DNA of 64,000 nucleotides from Pacificimonas aurantium (GTDB lineage Bacteria > Pseudomonadota > Alphaproteobacteria > Sphingomonadales > Sphingomonadaceae), in the NCBI RefSeq assembly GCF_020092905.1, contig NZ_JAGSGB010000002.1, forward strand, positions 1,218,501-1,282,500, read 5' to 3'. Below are positions 1 to 8,564 of the stretch, piece after piece (within the stretch, counting starts at the first letter, position 1; every line of letters begins with the position of its first letter). The position numbers were made by a program, and so were the translations under genes. A model generated the notes under the pieces. That model ran no database searches. It saw only the letters and a program-made list of their open reading frames with translations, and was not told the DNA's origin.

Positions 1-345
1 CTGGGCTCCCCGCTCGCCCCGTTCGAACTCCGGCTGCACGCTGACCGAGCGCGTCTGGATATCGCGCGGCGCAACCTCCATCCGGTCGAGAGTATCGGCT
101 ATCTTGCTTGCCAGCGCGCTATTCTCGTCGATCGCCTGCCGCGCGGTGTCACCGGTGGTCGTGATACCGACGGAAAAGACCGCGACGTCGGGAACCGCTA
201 CGGCTTCCCCGCGCGCCCGCACCTGAAGCAGGGTGGCACCGCCTAACTCCGGCAAGGATTGGGCGGCCGCCGAAGAACAGACAGGCGCCAGCGTGGCGAT
301 CGCCAGACATCCGGCAACGGCGCGCACAGAATCTACCAGCCGCAT
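1..345 (-). CDS. SIMPL-domain (DUF541) periplasmic protein, N-terminal part
   Basis: The gene runs off the left edge of the window, so only the first 115 codons are present. The ATG at 345 opens a signal peptide: a short basic start, a hydrophobic run, and an AAAQS-type cleavage site near residue 28. The mature start reads LQVRARGEAVAVPDVAVFSV followed by GITTTGDTA and QAIDEN, which is typical of the SIMPL/DUF541 (YggE-like) beta-alpha fold. Members are periplasmic or outer-membrane associated and of uncertain biochemical function. YggE has been linked to oxidative stress tolerance. The start overlaps the last 13 bases of the upstream M2 peptidase gene, so the two are probably co-transcribed and translationally coupled. 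The family call rests on the N-terminal half only. Confidence 0.8.
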   Translation of the reverse strand, partial: MRLVDSVRAVAGCLAIATLAPVCSSAAAQSLPELGGATLLQVRARGEAVAVPDVAVFSVGITTTGDTARQAIDENSALASKIADTLDRMEVAPRDIQTRSVSVQPEFERGERGAQ

Positions 346-2162
346 GACCGGCCCCTATTCTGGCCCTCCAGCCATTCCGTCAGCGGGGCGAAGTATTCCG
401 CCATCGCGCTGCCGTTCATGTCCCTCGTGCCGGTAAACGCCTCGAGAGCATCGGGCCACGGGCGGCTGGATCCCATGGCGAGCATTGCATTCAGCTTTTC
501 GCCGACCTCTTCGTCCGCATAGATCGAGCAGCGGTGCAAGGGACCCTCCCAGCCGGCCTGATCGCAGGCAGCCTTGTGAAACTGGAACTGGAGGAGCCGC
601 GCCAGATAATAGCGCGTGTACGGGGTGTTCCCCGGCACATGATATTTGGCGCCGGGGTCGAACGAGTCTCCCGGCCTGTCGCCGCCCGGCGGCGTTATAC
701 CCTGATAGTCGAAGCGAAGCTGGGTCCACGCGCTGTTATAGTCGGCCGGCTGAATTTCGCCCGAGAAGACCTGCCATCGCCACTTGTCGATAAGCAGTCC
801 GAAGGGGAGGAAGGCGACCTTATCCAGCGCCTGACGCAAAAGAAGACCGATATCCTTCGACTCGTCCGGAACATTCGCGGGATCGAGGAGGCCAAGGTCG
901 ACCAGATATTCCGGTGTTACGGAAAGCGCGATGAAATCGCCGACGGCCTCGTGAAAGCCGTCATTTGCCGAGCCCTTATACAAGAAGGGCTGGTTGCTAT
1001 AGGCGCGCTGGTAGAAATTGTGGCCGAGTTCGTGATGCACCGTCACGAAGTCGTCCGCGTTTACCCGCGTGCACATCTTGATGCGCAGGTCGTCCTCGTT
1101 GTCGACGTCCCAAGCGGACGCATGGCAGACGACTTCACGGTCTGCAGGAGCGGTGATCTGGCTGCGCTGCCAGAAGGTTTCGGGTAGCTCGTCGAACCCC
1201 AGCGAGGTGAAGAAGGCTTCGCCCGTTTCGACGATCTTCACGGGCGTGTAGTCGGCGCCTTCCAGAAGGTCGGTCAGGTCATAGCCGATGTCGCCCGCCC
1301 CCTCGGGCGCCACGAGAGGGTAGATGTTACCCCATTCCTGGGCCCACATATTGCCGAGAAGGTCGGCGCGGATGGGGCCGTCGGCGGGCTGCACTTCGTC
1401 GCCATATTCCTCGTTCAGCTCGGCGCGGACATAGCAGTGAAGCTGATCGTAGAGCGGCTTCACTTCGTTCCAGGTGCGGTCGAGAAGTCGGGCGAACTCG
1501 TCCGGGTCCATGTCGTATCCCGATCGCCACATGGCACCGGTATCCGCATAGCCGAGCGCCTGCGCGCCCTCATTGGAAATCTCCACGAAGCGCGCATAGT
1601 CTTCTTTCATGGGTACGCCGACACGGTGCCAGCTGGTCCACATTTCCTCCAGAAGCTCGGGATCGCGCACGGTCCCCATAAGCGCTTCGAGCTCATTCCC
1701 GCGGGTCGTCTCGCCCTTGTAGGTGCCGGTCCCCTTGCCATAGGCGGACTGGAGCCCGGTCAGGATGGTGGACAGCTCGTCGGCCGCGCCGGGAATGTCC
1801 GGCGCGGGTGCCGTAAGTCCCTGGCGCAGCATATTCAGCTTACGCTTTGTGTCGTAGTCGAGCCCCTCGACCTCCGCGTAGCGGGCGGCTTGATTGGCAA
1901 GTTCGACAGCCGCTTCGGTAAACTCCGCGCCCGCTCGCGCAGCGAGGAAGTCGGTGTCGACGTTGATATAGGTCGCGTTCACCCATGCCGCCTTCGCTGC
2001 ATAGATGCTGAGATCCGCAAGCCGCTCTTCGGCGCTTTCCACGAAAGACCTGGCATCGGCAGCGGTCGGCTGACCCGTTTCGGCAGGCTGATGGTGATCG
2101 GCCCTGGCGGCACCGGTGAGCAGGGCCGCGGCAAGCGCGGCGGTAGATATCTGACGAAGCAT
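333..2162 (-). CDS. M2 family metallopeptidase (peptidyl-dipeptidase A / ACE-like)
   Basis: The product is a secreted zinc dipeptidyl carboxypeptidase of 609 residues, close to the usual size of single-domain bacterial ACE homologues. The zinc motif HELGH is at about residues 377-381. The third ligand Glu lies 24 residues after the second His, in HEAVGD near residue 405, which is the M2 spacing. I chose the ATG at 2162 because it gives an N-terminal signal peptide (MLRQISTAALAAALL, cleavage near ARA-DHH). A start at 2228 would bury that signal. Known members remove C-terminal dipeptides in the periplasm. The gene is followed by the overlapping SIMPL gene and preceded, 67 bases upstream, by a hydrolase on the same strand. 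Confidence 0.93.
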   Translation of the reverse strand: MLRQISTAALAAALLTGAARADHHQPAETGQPTAADARSFVESAEERLADLSIYAAKAAWVNATYINVDTDFLAARAGAEFTEAAVELANQAARYAEVEGLDYDTKRKLNMLRQGLTAPAPDIPGAADELSTILTGLQSAYGKGTGTYKGETTRGNELEALMGTVRDPELLEEMWTSWHRVGVPMKEDYARFVEISNEGAQALGYADTGAMWRSGYDMDPDEFARLLDRTWNEVKPLYDQLHCYVRAELNEEYGDEVQPADGPIRADLLGNMWAQEWGNIYPLVAPEGAGDIGYDLTDLLEGADYTPVKIVETGEAFFTSLGFDELPETFWQRSQITAPADREVVCHASAWDVDNEDDLRIKMCTRVNADDFVTVHHELGHNFYQRAYSNQPFLYKGSANDGFHEAVGDFIALSVTPEYLVDLGLLDPANVPDESKDIGLLLRQALDKVAFLPFGLLIDKWRWQVFSGEIQPADYNSAWTQLRFDYQGITPPGGDRPGDSFDPGAKYHVPGNTPYTRYYLARLLQFQFHKAACDQAGWEGPLHRCSIYADEEVGEKLNAMLAMGSSRPWPDALEAFTGTRDMNGSAMAEYFAPLTEWLEGQNRGRSCGW

Positions 2163-2229
2163 GGGCTCCACTTCCCAAAGCAGGTTTCGAACGGCCCATG
2201 TTTCAGGGCCGGTCGTCTCCGCCGTCAAG

Positions 2230-2988
2230 TCAACCGAAAGCGGAGGCCAGGGCCTCGCCGAACTCCGGCTTCGTTACGGAAGACATGTGCGTCCCGGGAA
2301 TCTCGGCAAACGAGGCGCCGGGAATGGCGTCGGCAAGCTCACGCGCGCCGTTCAGATAGATATCCTCGGCACCGCAGATCACATGGGTGGGAACGTCGAT
2401 GGCTCGCAATGCGGTATCCGAAGTGTCGGTTACGGCATGCAGCAGCGCGCGGGCAGCCGTCAGATCGACCTTGTTCGTCTTCAGGAACTGCTGAGTCATA
2501 TAGGCTTCGGTCCCGGGCTTGTGGCTGCCGTAGCTGTCGATCGTCTGCACGAAATCCGGAATGCGCGTGCCGGCACCATGATCGGTGATGCCGGCAAGGC
2601 TCATGCCGCAAAGAGCCAGACGGCCGGGCTCGAGCATGCGTTCGGCAGTCGTGATCGCGGCAGTACGCGCGCCGAGAGAGAATCCGGCCATGTCGAAATC
2701 CGAAATTGCCAGATAGTCGAGCCAGGCGGACGTATCCCGCTCCAGGACGCCGACGGGATAGGCCTTCGCATCGGTGGGCGCTTCGCTTTGCCCGTGCGCG
2801 CGAAAGTCGAGCATAAGGACGCGAAAGCCGGCCCGCGCGAGGCGATCCGCAGTCCCGAACTTGATCCAGTTGACCTCCGCACTGGAAAACAGGCCATGGA
2901 GGAGAAGAAGCGGACGTCCCTCTACCGGGCCCATCTCGTGCCATGCGAGGCGGGCGCCGTCGAAACTGCTGAAGCGATGCACCGACAT
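2230..2988 (-). CDS. Alpha/beta-fold hydrolase
   Basis: This 252-residue cytoplasmic hydrolase has the alpha/beta fold signature. An oxyanion-hole HG lies in LLLHGLFSS near residue 31. The nucleophile elbow GFSLGA puts the catalytic Ser at 104. An Asp lies in the ICGAEDIY strand end, and a C-terminal His in GTHMSS is at about residue 234. The ATG at 2988 is followed at once by the first beta strand (FSSFDGARLAWHEMG), so upstream in-frame ATG-like codons were rejected. It resembles the YbfF/esterase branch, but the substrate cannot be deduced. It sits between a methyltransferase (82 bases upstream) and the M2 peptidase on the same strand. Confidence 0.88.
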   Translation of the reverse strand: MSVHRFSSFDGARLAWHEMGPVEGRPLLLLHGLFSSAEVNWIKFGTADRLARAGFRVLMLDFRAHGQSEAPTDAKAYPVGVLERDTSAWLDYLAISDFDMAGFSLGARTAAITTAERMLEPGRLALCGMSLAGITDHGAGTRIPDFVQTIDSYGSHKPGTEAYMTQQFLKTNKVDLTAARALLHAVTDTSDTALRAIDVPTHVICGAEDIYLNGARELADAIPGASFAEIPGTHMSSVTKPEFGEALASAFG

Positions 2989-3070
2989 AGCCCCGGTGAA
3001 GCAAAAAATGGTGCCGCCGCCTAGGGGTAGGACGAGGAAAGGCGGCGGCACCGCTGCCGAGACCGAGGGT

Positions 3071-4153
3071 CTAGTTCGCCCGGCAGACAAAGTAAGCATT
3101 GCGAAGGTCGTGGGGCAGACGGTGCATGGCCACGGAATCGAACCCGGCCTCTGCCAGGAGAAGCTGCGCCAGCTCGACACCCCAGGCCGAACCGAGCCCT
3201 GCGCCGTTTTGGGACAGGCTGACCGTCATGCAGTGCATGCACGACATCGTGTAGATGAACGGCGCCAGCGGGTGGTTCACATTGCCAGCGTGAGAGCTGT
3301 GTGCGTGAATATCCTGCATGATGTAGACCCCGCGGGGTCGCAGAGCATTGCGAATGCGGGCGAGCAGCGCATCGGGATGTCGCTGACCATGGACCGCATC
3401 GAACGTCAGAATAAGGTCGAACGCCCGGTGATCGGTCATCGCCGTCCCGTCGAGTTCTGCATAGCGGACATTGTCCAGCCCCTCTGCCTGAACCCGTGCC
3501 TCTGCAATCTGGCGCGGACTGCGATCATAGCCGGTGAAGCTGCTGTTCGGGTACAGCCGAGCGAGTTCGCGCACGAGGCGGCCTCCGCCGCATCCGACAT
3601 CGAGTACGTCGATGCCCTCGATCAGACGCTCCCGAAGACCGGCTGACAGCGCGATGGTTGCATCGAGATCGAGCGAAAGTTCGGTTTCCGCCGCCTTCAC
3701 CTCGCGGAAGCGTCCGAAAGCGGCTGCCGGAACCCCGCCCCCATTGCGGAAGCATTCGACGATCTCGGTTTCCACCGGCGCGAGAACGCCAATCCACTGC
3801 ATCATCGCGGCGAGATTCACGGCGTCCGCGTTGCCGCCAAGAAAACGGGCATGTTCAGGGGGCAGGCGGTAGGTTTCGGCGATCCGGTCGATTTCCACGA
3901 TCCCTGCAGTGGTCATCGCCCCCAGCCATTCGCGGACATACCGTTCGGACAGACCGGCCTCGCGAGCCCAGCCCGCACTGCTTTTCCAGGCGCCGCCATG
4001 CATCGCGTCGAACAGCCCCGTGCGGTGACCGACGGACACCATCATGGCGGCACCTGCCTTGTTCAGCATGTCCACCATCTTCTGCGCGAAGTCAGGAAGA
4101 TCGTTGCCCTGCACCATATCCACGGCGCGCGGCGCCTTTGCCAGGAAGCCCAT
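3071..4153 (-). CDS. Class I SAM-dependent methyltransferase with N-terminal winged-helix region
   Basis: The protein has about 360 residues. An N-terminal helical/winged-helix part (KMVDMLNKAGAAMMVSVGHR, then SERYVREWLGAMTTAGIVE) is like the dimerisation domain of small-molecule methyltransferases and Rv2258c-like proteins. It is followed by a Rossmann methyltransferase with the SAM loop VLDVGCGGGRLVRE and an acidic ribose-binding strand end (FTGYDRS). The C-terminus has the class I pattern DLILTFDAVHGQRHP. I chose the ATG at 4153, preceded by a GGGGA tract; an in-frame ATG at 4240 would add 29 residues without recognisable structure. The acceptor substrate is unknown. Its position just upstream of the hydrolase suggests one transcription unit. 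Confidence 0.85.
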   Translation of the reverse strand: MGFLAKAPRAVDMVQGNDLPDFAQKMVDMLNKAGAAMMVSVGHRTGLFDAMHGGAWKSSAGWAREAGLSERYVREWLGAMTTAGIVEIDRIAETYRLPPEHARFLGGNADAVNLAAMMQWIGVLAPVETEIVECFRNGGGVPAAAFGRFREVKAAETELSLDLDATIALSAGLRERLIEGIDVLDVGCGGGRLVRELARLYPNSSFTGYDRSPRQIAEARVQAEGLDNVRYAELDGTAMTDHRAFDLILTFDAVHGQRHPDALLARIRNALRPRGVYIMQDIHAHSSHAGNVNHPLAPFIYTMSCMHCMTVSLSQNGAGLGSAWGVELAQLLLAEAGFDSVAMHRLPHDLRNAYFVCRAN

Positions 4154-4294
4154 CGTCCAATTCCCCAAAACCTGTCTTCCCTTCATTCGGAAGGCAGCGT
4201 TGGACGCAGCGTCGCAGACAGCGTGGTAATTGGATCGCAAAAGCGTTGTATTTACCCGGGCGGCCCCACCCGACCCGGCAAGTCGCTGTAAATC

Positions 4295-5050
4295 CTAGGC
4301 GCTTCGGGGCACAGCCCAACGAAAGGCGCGTCGTAGTTCCGCCCGCCCGTCGCGGGGATAGGGCCGGCCATGGGACATGATGACCCCCCGCGTATCCCAG
4401 CCGAGAACCTGGTGCAGCGCGCGGCGCACCGCTGTGATCTTGGGGCGGAATGTCAGTTGAAGGTCGAACGGCGCTTTTCCGTCTGGATCCGCAGCGCCTG
4501 CCAGCCGCAACAGCAACCGCAGCCACCAAGACCTGACGCGGACGGGCTCGAAATTCTCGATAAGGTCACAGAGGATCGTGGTGCGGCTCTCGCGGTGAAA
4601 GAAAACCGCCTCCGTCACCGCAGTGCCGGGCACGAGGACCTGTTCGATCTCCCCGGCCCAAGAGTGCGGCGCGGCGGCCCCCAGTGCCCGGAGAGAGGGG
4701 AGCGGCCGTTTCGCGGTCTCGGACAAGCCCGGTACTCCGAACAGCTCTGCCTGCGGGTATCGCGCATGCCAGTCCGGCACATACCAATAGTGGATGCTGT
4801 TCGGAGCCAGGAGAAATGCAGGGGTGCCGAGGGCATCGATCGCAGAGAAGAGCGCCTCGCTTGGCTGGGTGGGGCTGTGAAGCCACAACCGTCCGTCAGC
4901 CAGACGGATGATCGTCATCCTGGTTGGGAAAGGCAGTTCGACCGGCCCATAGTCCATCCGGATTTCCGGGCCGTCGACAATCCAGATATTCGGACCGAAG
5001 GGCTTGGGTTCGTTCAGAGGCTCATATGGTTGGAACGCCAGATCCGTCAT
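4295..5050 (-). CDS. DUF4336 domain-containing protein
   Basis: The 251-residue protein matches the DUF4336 pattern. It starts with an N-terminal PNIWIVDGPEIRMDYGPVEL segment, then RMTIIRLADGRLWLHSPTQP, then LLAPNSIHYWYVPDWHARYP, and later TILCDLIENF. The family is thought to adopt a metallo-beta-lactamase-like fold, but most canonical metal ligands are absent and its biochemical role is unknown. The start is well supported: the ATG at 5050 is preceded on the minus strand by TAAGGAGGCGCGA, a near-perfect Shine-Dalgarno at good spacing. It is divergent from the glutaminase gene, and the 129 bases between them must hold both promoters. Confidence 0.85.
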   Translation of the reverse strand: MTDLAFQPYEPLNEPKPFGPNIWIVDGPEIRMDYGPVELPFPTRMTIIRLADGRLWLHSPTQPSEALFSAIDALGTPAFLLAPNSIHYWYVPDWHARYPQAELFGVPGLSETAKRPLPSLRALGAAAPHSWAGEIEQVLVPGTAVTEAVFFHRESRTTILCDLIENFEPVRVRSWWLRLLLRLAGAADPDGKAPFDLQLTFRPKITAVRRALHQVLGWDTRGVIMSHGRPYPRDGRAELRRAFRWAVPRSA

Positions 5051-5179
5051 TCGCGCCTCCTTAGAAAATGCCGCACCGATGGTAGCATTTCGCCCGGATC
5101 AGAGCGAGCACTGCGCCGCCGTAAGGATTGGCGACAAATTGAGTTCAGACGAAGGCCGAGATGGGCTAGCGAGACCGCC

Positions 5180-6103
5180 ATGGATTTGCAGAACATGGTC
5201 GAAGAAGTCTGGAATTCGCTCGCCGATCAGCGCGGCGCGGGCAAGGTGGCCGACTATATCCCGGCGTTGGCGGAGGTCGATCCGAACTGCTTCGGGATCG
5301 CGCTGGCAACCAGGGATGGACGCACCTACTGCGCAGGAGACGGCGAAGTCCCTTTTTCTATCCAAAGCATCTCGAAAGTGTTCGTGCTGGCCATGGCGCT
5401 AGACCGCCACGGCTCTGCTCTGTTCGAAGCGGTCGGACGGGAACCGTCGGGCGACCCGTTCAATTCGATCGTCCAGCTGGAGCGGGAGAAAGGCATTCCC
5501 CGCAACCCGTTCATCAATGCGGGCGCCATCGTCACCACGGACCGGCTGATCGACGACCGGAGTACCGAAGAAGCCGTGGAAGAGCTGCTCGCGGCGCTCA
5601 AGAAGATGGCGCGCGACGACGATATCCGCATCGACAAGGAGGTGGCGCAATCGGAGAGCCGGACCGGCGCGCGCAACCGCAGTCTCGCCTATTTCATGGC
5701 GGACTTCGACCGACTGCTGAACCCGGTAGAGACCGTGCTGTCGGTCTACTTTCGCCAGTGTGCCTTGACGATGACGTGCAAGCAGCTCGCCGAGGCGGCG
5801 CTTTTTCTGGCGTTCGACGGCACCGACCCTGTCACGGGTCACGTCCTTACATCGACCCAGCGCGCACGGCGCATCAACGCGTTGATGCTGACCTGCGGCC
5901 ATTACGACAATTCGGGCGAGTTCGCCTATGAGGTCGGCTTTTGCGGAAAGTCCGGCGTGGGCGGCGGAATCCTCGCGATCGTCCCTGACAAAGCCTCGAT
6001 CGCCGTATGGGCCCCGGGCCTGAACCGCGAAGGCACAAGCCTTCTCGGTGCCCGGGCCCTTAGAGAGATTGCCCACCGAACGGGCTGGTCGGTATTCGGC
6101 TAG
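5180..6103 (+). CDS. glsA: Glutaminase A
   Basis: This enzyme (307 residues) hydrolyses L-glutamine to glutamate and ammonia in the cytoplasm. It belongs to the serine-dependent beta-lactamase-like glutaminase family. The SxxK catalytic pair is visible as Ser63-Ile-Ser-Lys66 in PFSIQSISKVFVLAMAL. Further family motifs are NPFINAGAI, the YFMADFDRLLNPVE segment and the C-terminal GKSGVGGGILAIVP with a KSG-like triad element. Length fits the family (about 305-310). The in-frame region upstream of 5180 is the non-coding shadow of the divergent neighbour, so the ATG at 5180 is preferred. With the glutamate-type dehydrogenase about 3 kb away it could feed a glutamine-glutamate-oxoglutarate route. 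Confidence 0.95.
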   Translation: MDLQNMVEEVWNSLADQRGAGKVADYIPALAEVDPNCFGIALATRDGRTYCAGDGEVPFSIQSISKVFVLAMALDRHGSALFEAVGREPSGDPFNSIVQLEREKGIPRNPFINAGAIVTTDRLIDDRSTEEAVEELLAALKKMARDDDIRIDKEVAQSESRTGARNRSLAYFMADFDRLLNPVETVLSVYFRQCALTMTCKQLAEAALFLAFDGTDPVTGHVLTSTQRARRINALMLTCGHYDNSGEFAYEVGFCGKSGVGGGILAIVPDKASIAVWAPGLNREGTSLLGARALREIAHRTGWSVFG

Positions 6104-6151
6104 GTAGTTTCACGTCCATGACAATCGCGCCGGAGGCCTTACAAGGCGCGC

Positions 6152-7381
6152 ATGACCACGCCCCCGATCTCGGAAATCCAGCCGGATCATATATACCGGG
6201 AGACGATCGAATCCGCGCTTACGAGCCGGAAGGCGATGTGGTTTCTGCCGCCGCTCCTGCGATCGAGATATCTGGCGCTGACCAGCTCGTCGCGGCGCTG
6301 GCAATTTCTCCTCGCAATAGGTTTCGGGATGGCGGGCAATCTCGCTTGCCTGGCAATCGACGCCAGGATCGGGGAAGACTTCCTCCGGCATAGTCTGCCG
6401 CTCCGTCTCGGCGTGGTCTTCGGACCTCAGCTGCTCGCTTTCGCGCTCGTCTGGGCCAGAGTATCACCGCGGATTAGCTACCCGGCCATAGTGATTTCGC
6501 TGCTGGCGTTGGTGAGCGTTCCCGCGCATCTTTCCACCATTGCCGGTCCGATCGTCGGCGACCGCTACCTGCTTGCCGCGGGTCTGGTCGCGCTGGCGGC
6601 AAATTTCGTGCTCCCGATGAGCTTCCGCTACTCTGCCTTCGCGGCGGCAGCCAACACGGCCCTGATCCTGCTCTTCGCGGTGGACAGCGGAGAACTGGGC
6701 TTCATCGAGTTGGGGGCCTTTTTCGCGTTTCTGATCCTCACAACGCTGGTGGCGACCTATCGAACGGAATTGGGCGAGAAGCGCTCTTTTCTACTGGGCC
6801 TGCGCGACCACTTGCGCGTTGCGGAGTTGAGCGACGCCAATGCCCGGCTTGCCGAACTCACACGCACCGACCAGCTCACCGACCTGGCCAACCGTCGCGG
6901 GTTCGACGAGACCTATGCGCGCCTGCTGGCCGAAGCGCAGCAGGCGAACGACTGGATCGGCCTGCTGATGATCGATATCGACCGGTTCAAGCAGTTCAAC
7001 GACGCGCTCGGTCACGAGGAAGGCGATGTGTGCCTGTGCACGGTGGCCGGCGCGCTGAAAGAAGCCTTGCGGGAAAGCGACGCGTTCGTAGCGCGCTACG
7101 GCGGCGAGGAATTTGCGGTCGTCCTGCCGGGCGCCGGGCCGGTCGAAGCGCGCCGCACGGCAGAATCTCTTCGCAAAGCGATCGAGGATCTGAAGCTAGG
7201 CCATCCCGCGCCGCCGCACCGGTTCGTGACCATCAGTATCGGAGTGGCCGCCGCCCGCATGGAACCCTCCATGGCAAGCGAAGCTGGCCCGCCGCTCCTG
7301 AACATGGCGGACCGCGCGCTCTACGACGCCAAGCGAAAGGGCCGAAACAGGACCGCCTTCGCCACCCCTGCCGCCGCCTGA
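6152..7381 (+). CDS. Membrane-bound diguanylate cyclase (GGDEF)
   Basis: The 409-residue protein has an N-terminal membrane domain of about six hydrophobic segments (residues 50-200). A coiled-coil linker (RDHLRVAELSDANARLAEL) leads to a C-terminal GGDEF domain. The active-site motif is GGEEF at residues 317-321, preceded by LTDLANRRGFDE and the metal/nucleotide strand LLMIDIDRFKQFND. It should make cyclic di-GMP from two GTP. The usual inhibitory site RxxD is present as RESD (307-310), but six residues separate it from GGEEF instead of five, so product inhibition may be altered. The N-terminal sensor has no named family that I recognise. It is convergent with asd. Confidence 0.92.
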   Translation: MTTPPISEIQPDHIYRETIESALTSRKAMWFLPPLLRSRYLALTSSSRRWQFLLAIGFGMAGNLACLAIDARIGEDFLRHSLPLRLGVVFGPQLLAFALVWARVSPRISYPAIVISLLALVSVPAHLSTIAGPIVGDRYLLAAGLVALAANFVLPMSFRYSAFAAAANTALILLFAVDSGELGFIELGAFFAFLILTTLVATYRTELGEKRSFLLGLRDHLRVAELSDANARLAELTRTDQLTDLANRRGFDETYARLLAEAQQANDWIGLLMIDIDRFKQFNDALGHEEGDVCLCTVAGALKEALRESDAFVARYGGEEFAVVLPGAGPVEARRTAESLRKAIEDLKLGHPAPPHRFVTISIGVAAARMEPSMASEAGPPLLNMADRALYDAKRKGRNRTAFATPAAA

Positions 7382-7429
7382 GGGCGCACGTCTGCGTTTA
7401 GAAGCGGCGTCTCGGGAAGGCCCCTGCGC

Positions 7430-8452
7430 CTACCCCTTCTGCAGCCGCTCGCGGCCCAGAAGTTCCGCAATCTGGACCGCGTTCAATGCGGCGCCCTTCC
7501 GCAGATTGTCGCTGACGCACCACAGGTTCAGACCGTGTTTCACGGTCGGGTCCTTGCGCACGCGGCTGATGTAGGTCGCGTATTCGCCGACACATTCCAC
7601 CGGCGTCACATAGCCGCCATTCTCTCGCTTATCGACCAGCATGCAGCCCGGAGCCTCTCTCAGAATCTTGTGCGCCTGCTCGACGCTGAGGGGCTTTTCG
7701 AACTCCACGTTCAGGGCTTCCGAATGGCCGACGAAGACCGGAACGCGGACGCACGTGGCGGTCACCTCGATATCCGGGTCGAGAATCTTGTGGGTCTCGG
7801 AGACCATCTTCCACTCTTCCTTGGTGGACCCGTCATCCATGAACTTGTCGATATGGGGGATGACGTTGAAGGCGATCTGCTTGGTGAAAACCTCGCTTTC
7901 CTTCGGGTCACCGACGAAAATGGCGCGGGTCTGCGTGAACAGTTCGTCCATCGCCTCCTTTCCGGCGCCCGAAACCGACTGATAGGTCGAAACAACGACC
8001 CGCTTGATCGTCGCCGCATCGTGCAAAGGCTTCAGCGCGACCATCATCTGCGCCGTAGAACAGTTCGGATTGGCGATGATGTTCCGCTTCATGCGCCCGA
8101 GCGCCTGCGGGTTCACTTCCGGCACTATGAGCGGAACGTCGGGCTCCATGCGATAAAGAGAGCTGTTGTCGATAACCACGCAGCCCGCCGCCGCGGCCCG
8201 CGGTGCATGTTCCTTGGCAGGACCCGAGCCAGCAGCGAACAGGGCAATATCCCAACCGGAAAAGTCGAAATGTTCGATGGACTGGCACTTCAGTTCGCGG
8301 TCCGTATCACCGAAATCGATCATGCGGCCCTGGCTGCGGCTGGATGCGACGGCGGCAATGTCGTCGAGCGGAAATTCGCGCTCTGCGAGGATGGCGAGCA
8401 TTTCGCGGCCCACATTTCCCGTCGCTCCCACGACGGCGACCCGGTAACCCAT
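7430..8452 (-). CDS. asd: Aspartate-semialdehyde dehydrogenase
   Basis: The enzyme reduces aspartyl phosphate to aspartate semialdehyde for lysine, diaminopimelate, methionine and threonine synthesis. The 340-residue length is typical. The Rossmann loop GATGNVG is at residues 9-15, the catalytic Cys131 lies in NPNCSTAQMM, and the substrate-binding segment QSVSGAGKEAMDEL and the C-terminal VSDNLRKGAALNAVQIAE are conserved. I chose the ATG at 8452 because MGYRVAVVGATG is the standard start of the family; in-frame sequence further upstream is not conserved. The gene is divergent from the glutamate-type dehydrogenase 112 bases away and convergent with the diguanylate cyclase. Confidence 0.96.
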   Translation of the reverse strand: MGYRVAVVGATGNVGREMLAILAEREFPLDDIAAVASSRSQGRMIDFGDTDRELKCQSIEHFDFSGWDIALFAAGSGPAKEHAPRAAAAGCVVIDNSSLYRMEPDVPLIVPEVNPQALGRMKRNIIANPNCSTAQMMVALKPLHDAATIKRVVVSTYQSVSGAGKEAMDELFTQTRAIFVGDPKESEVFTKQIAFNVIPHIDKFMDDGSTKEEWKMVSETHKILDPDIEVTATCVRVPVFVGHSEALNVEFEKPLSVEQAHKILREAPGCMLVDKRENGGYVTPVECVGEYATYISRVRKDPTVKHGLNLWCVSDNLRKGAALNAVQIAELLGRERLQKG

Positions 8453-8564
8453 ATCGAACTCCCTGATTGGCGCCGCGCGAATAGGACGCAGCCCGCTTCT
8501 GTGCAACGGCACGTGGTCCGAACCGTTCGCCCGCACAAGAGCAGAGACGCCGAAAGGGACCCGG

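Noticed and set aside
3500..4380. Plus-strand open frames across the methyltransferase gene
   Set aside because: They are out-of-frame shadows rich in Arg, Pro and Ser without motifs; the minus frame has a complete SAM-binding fold.
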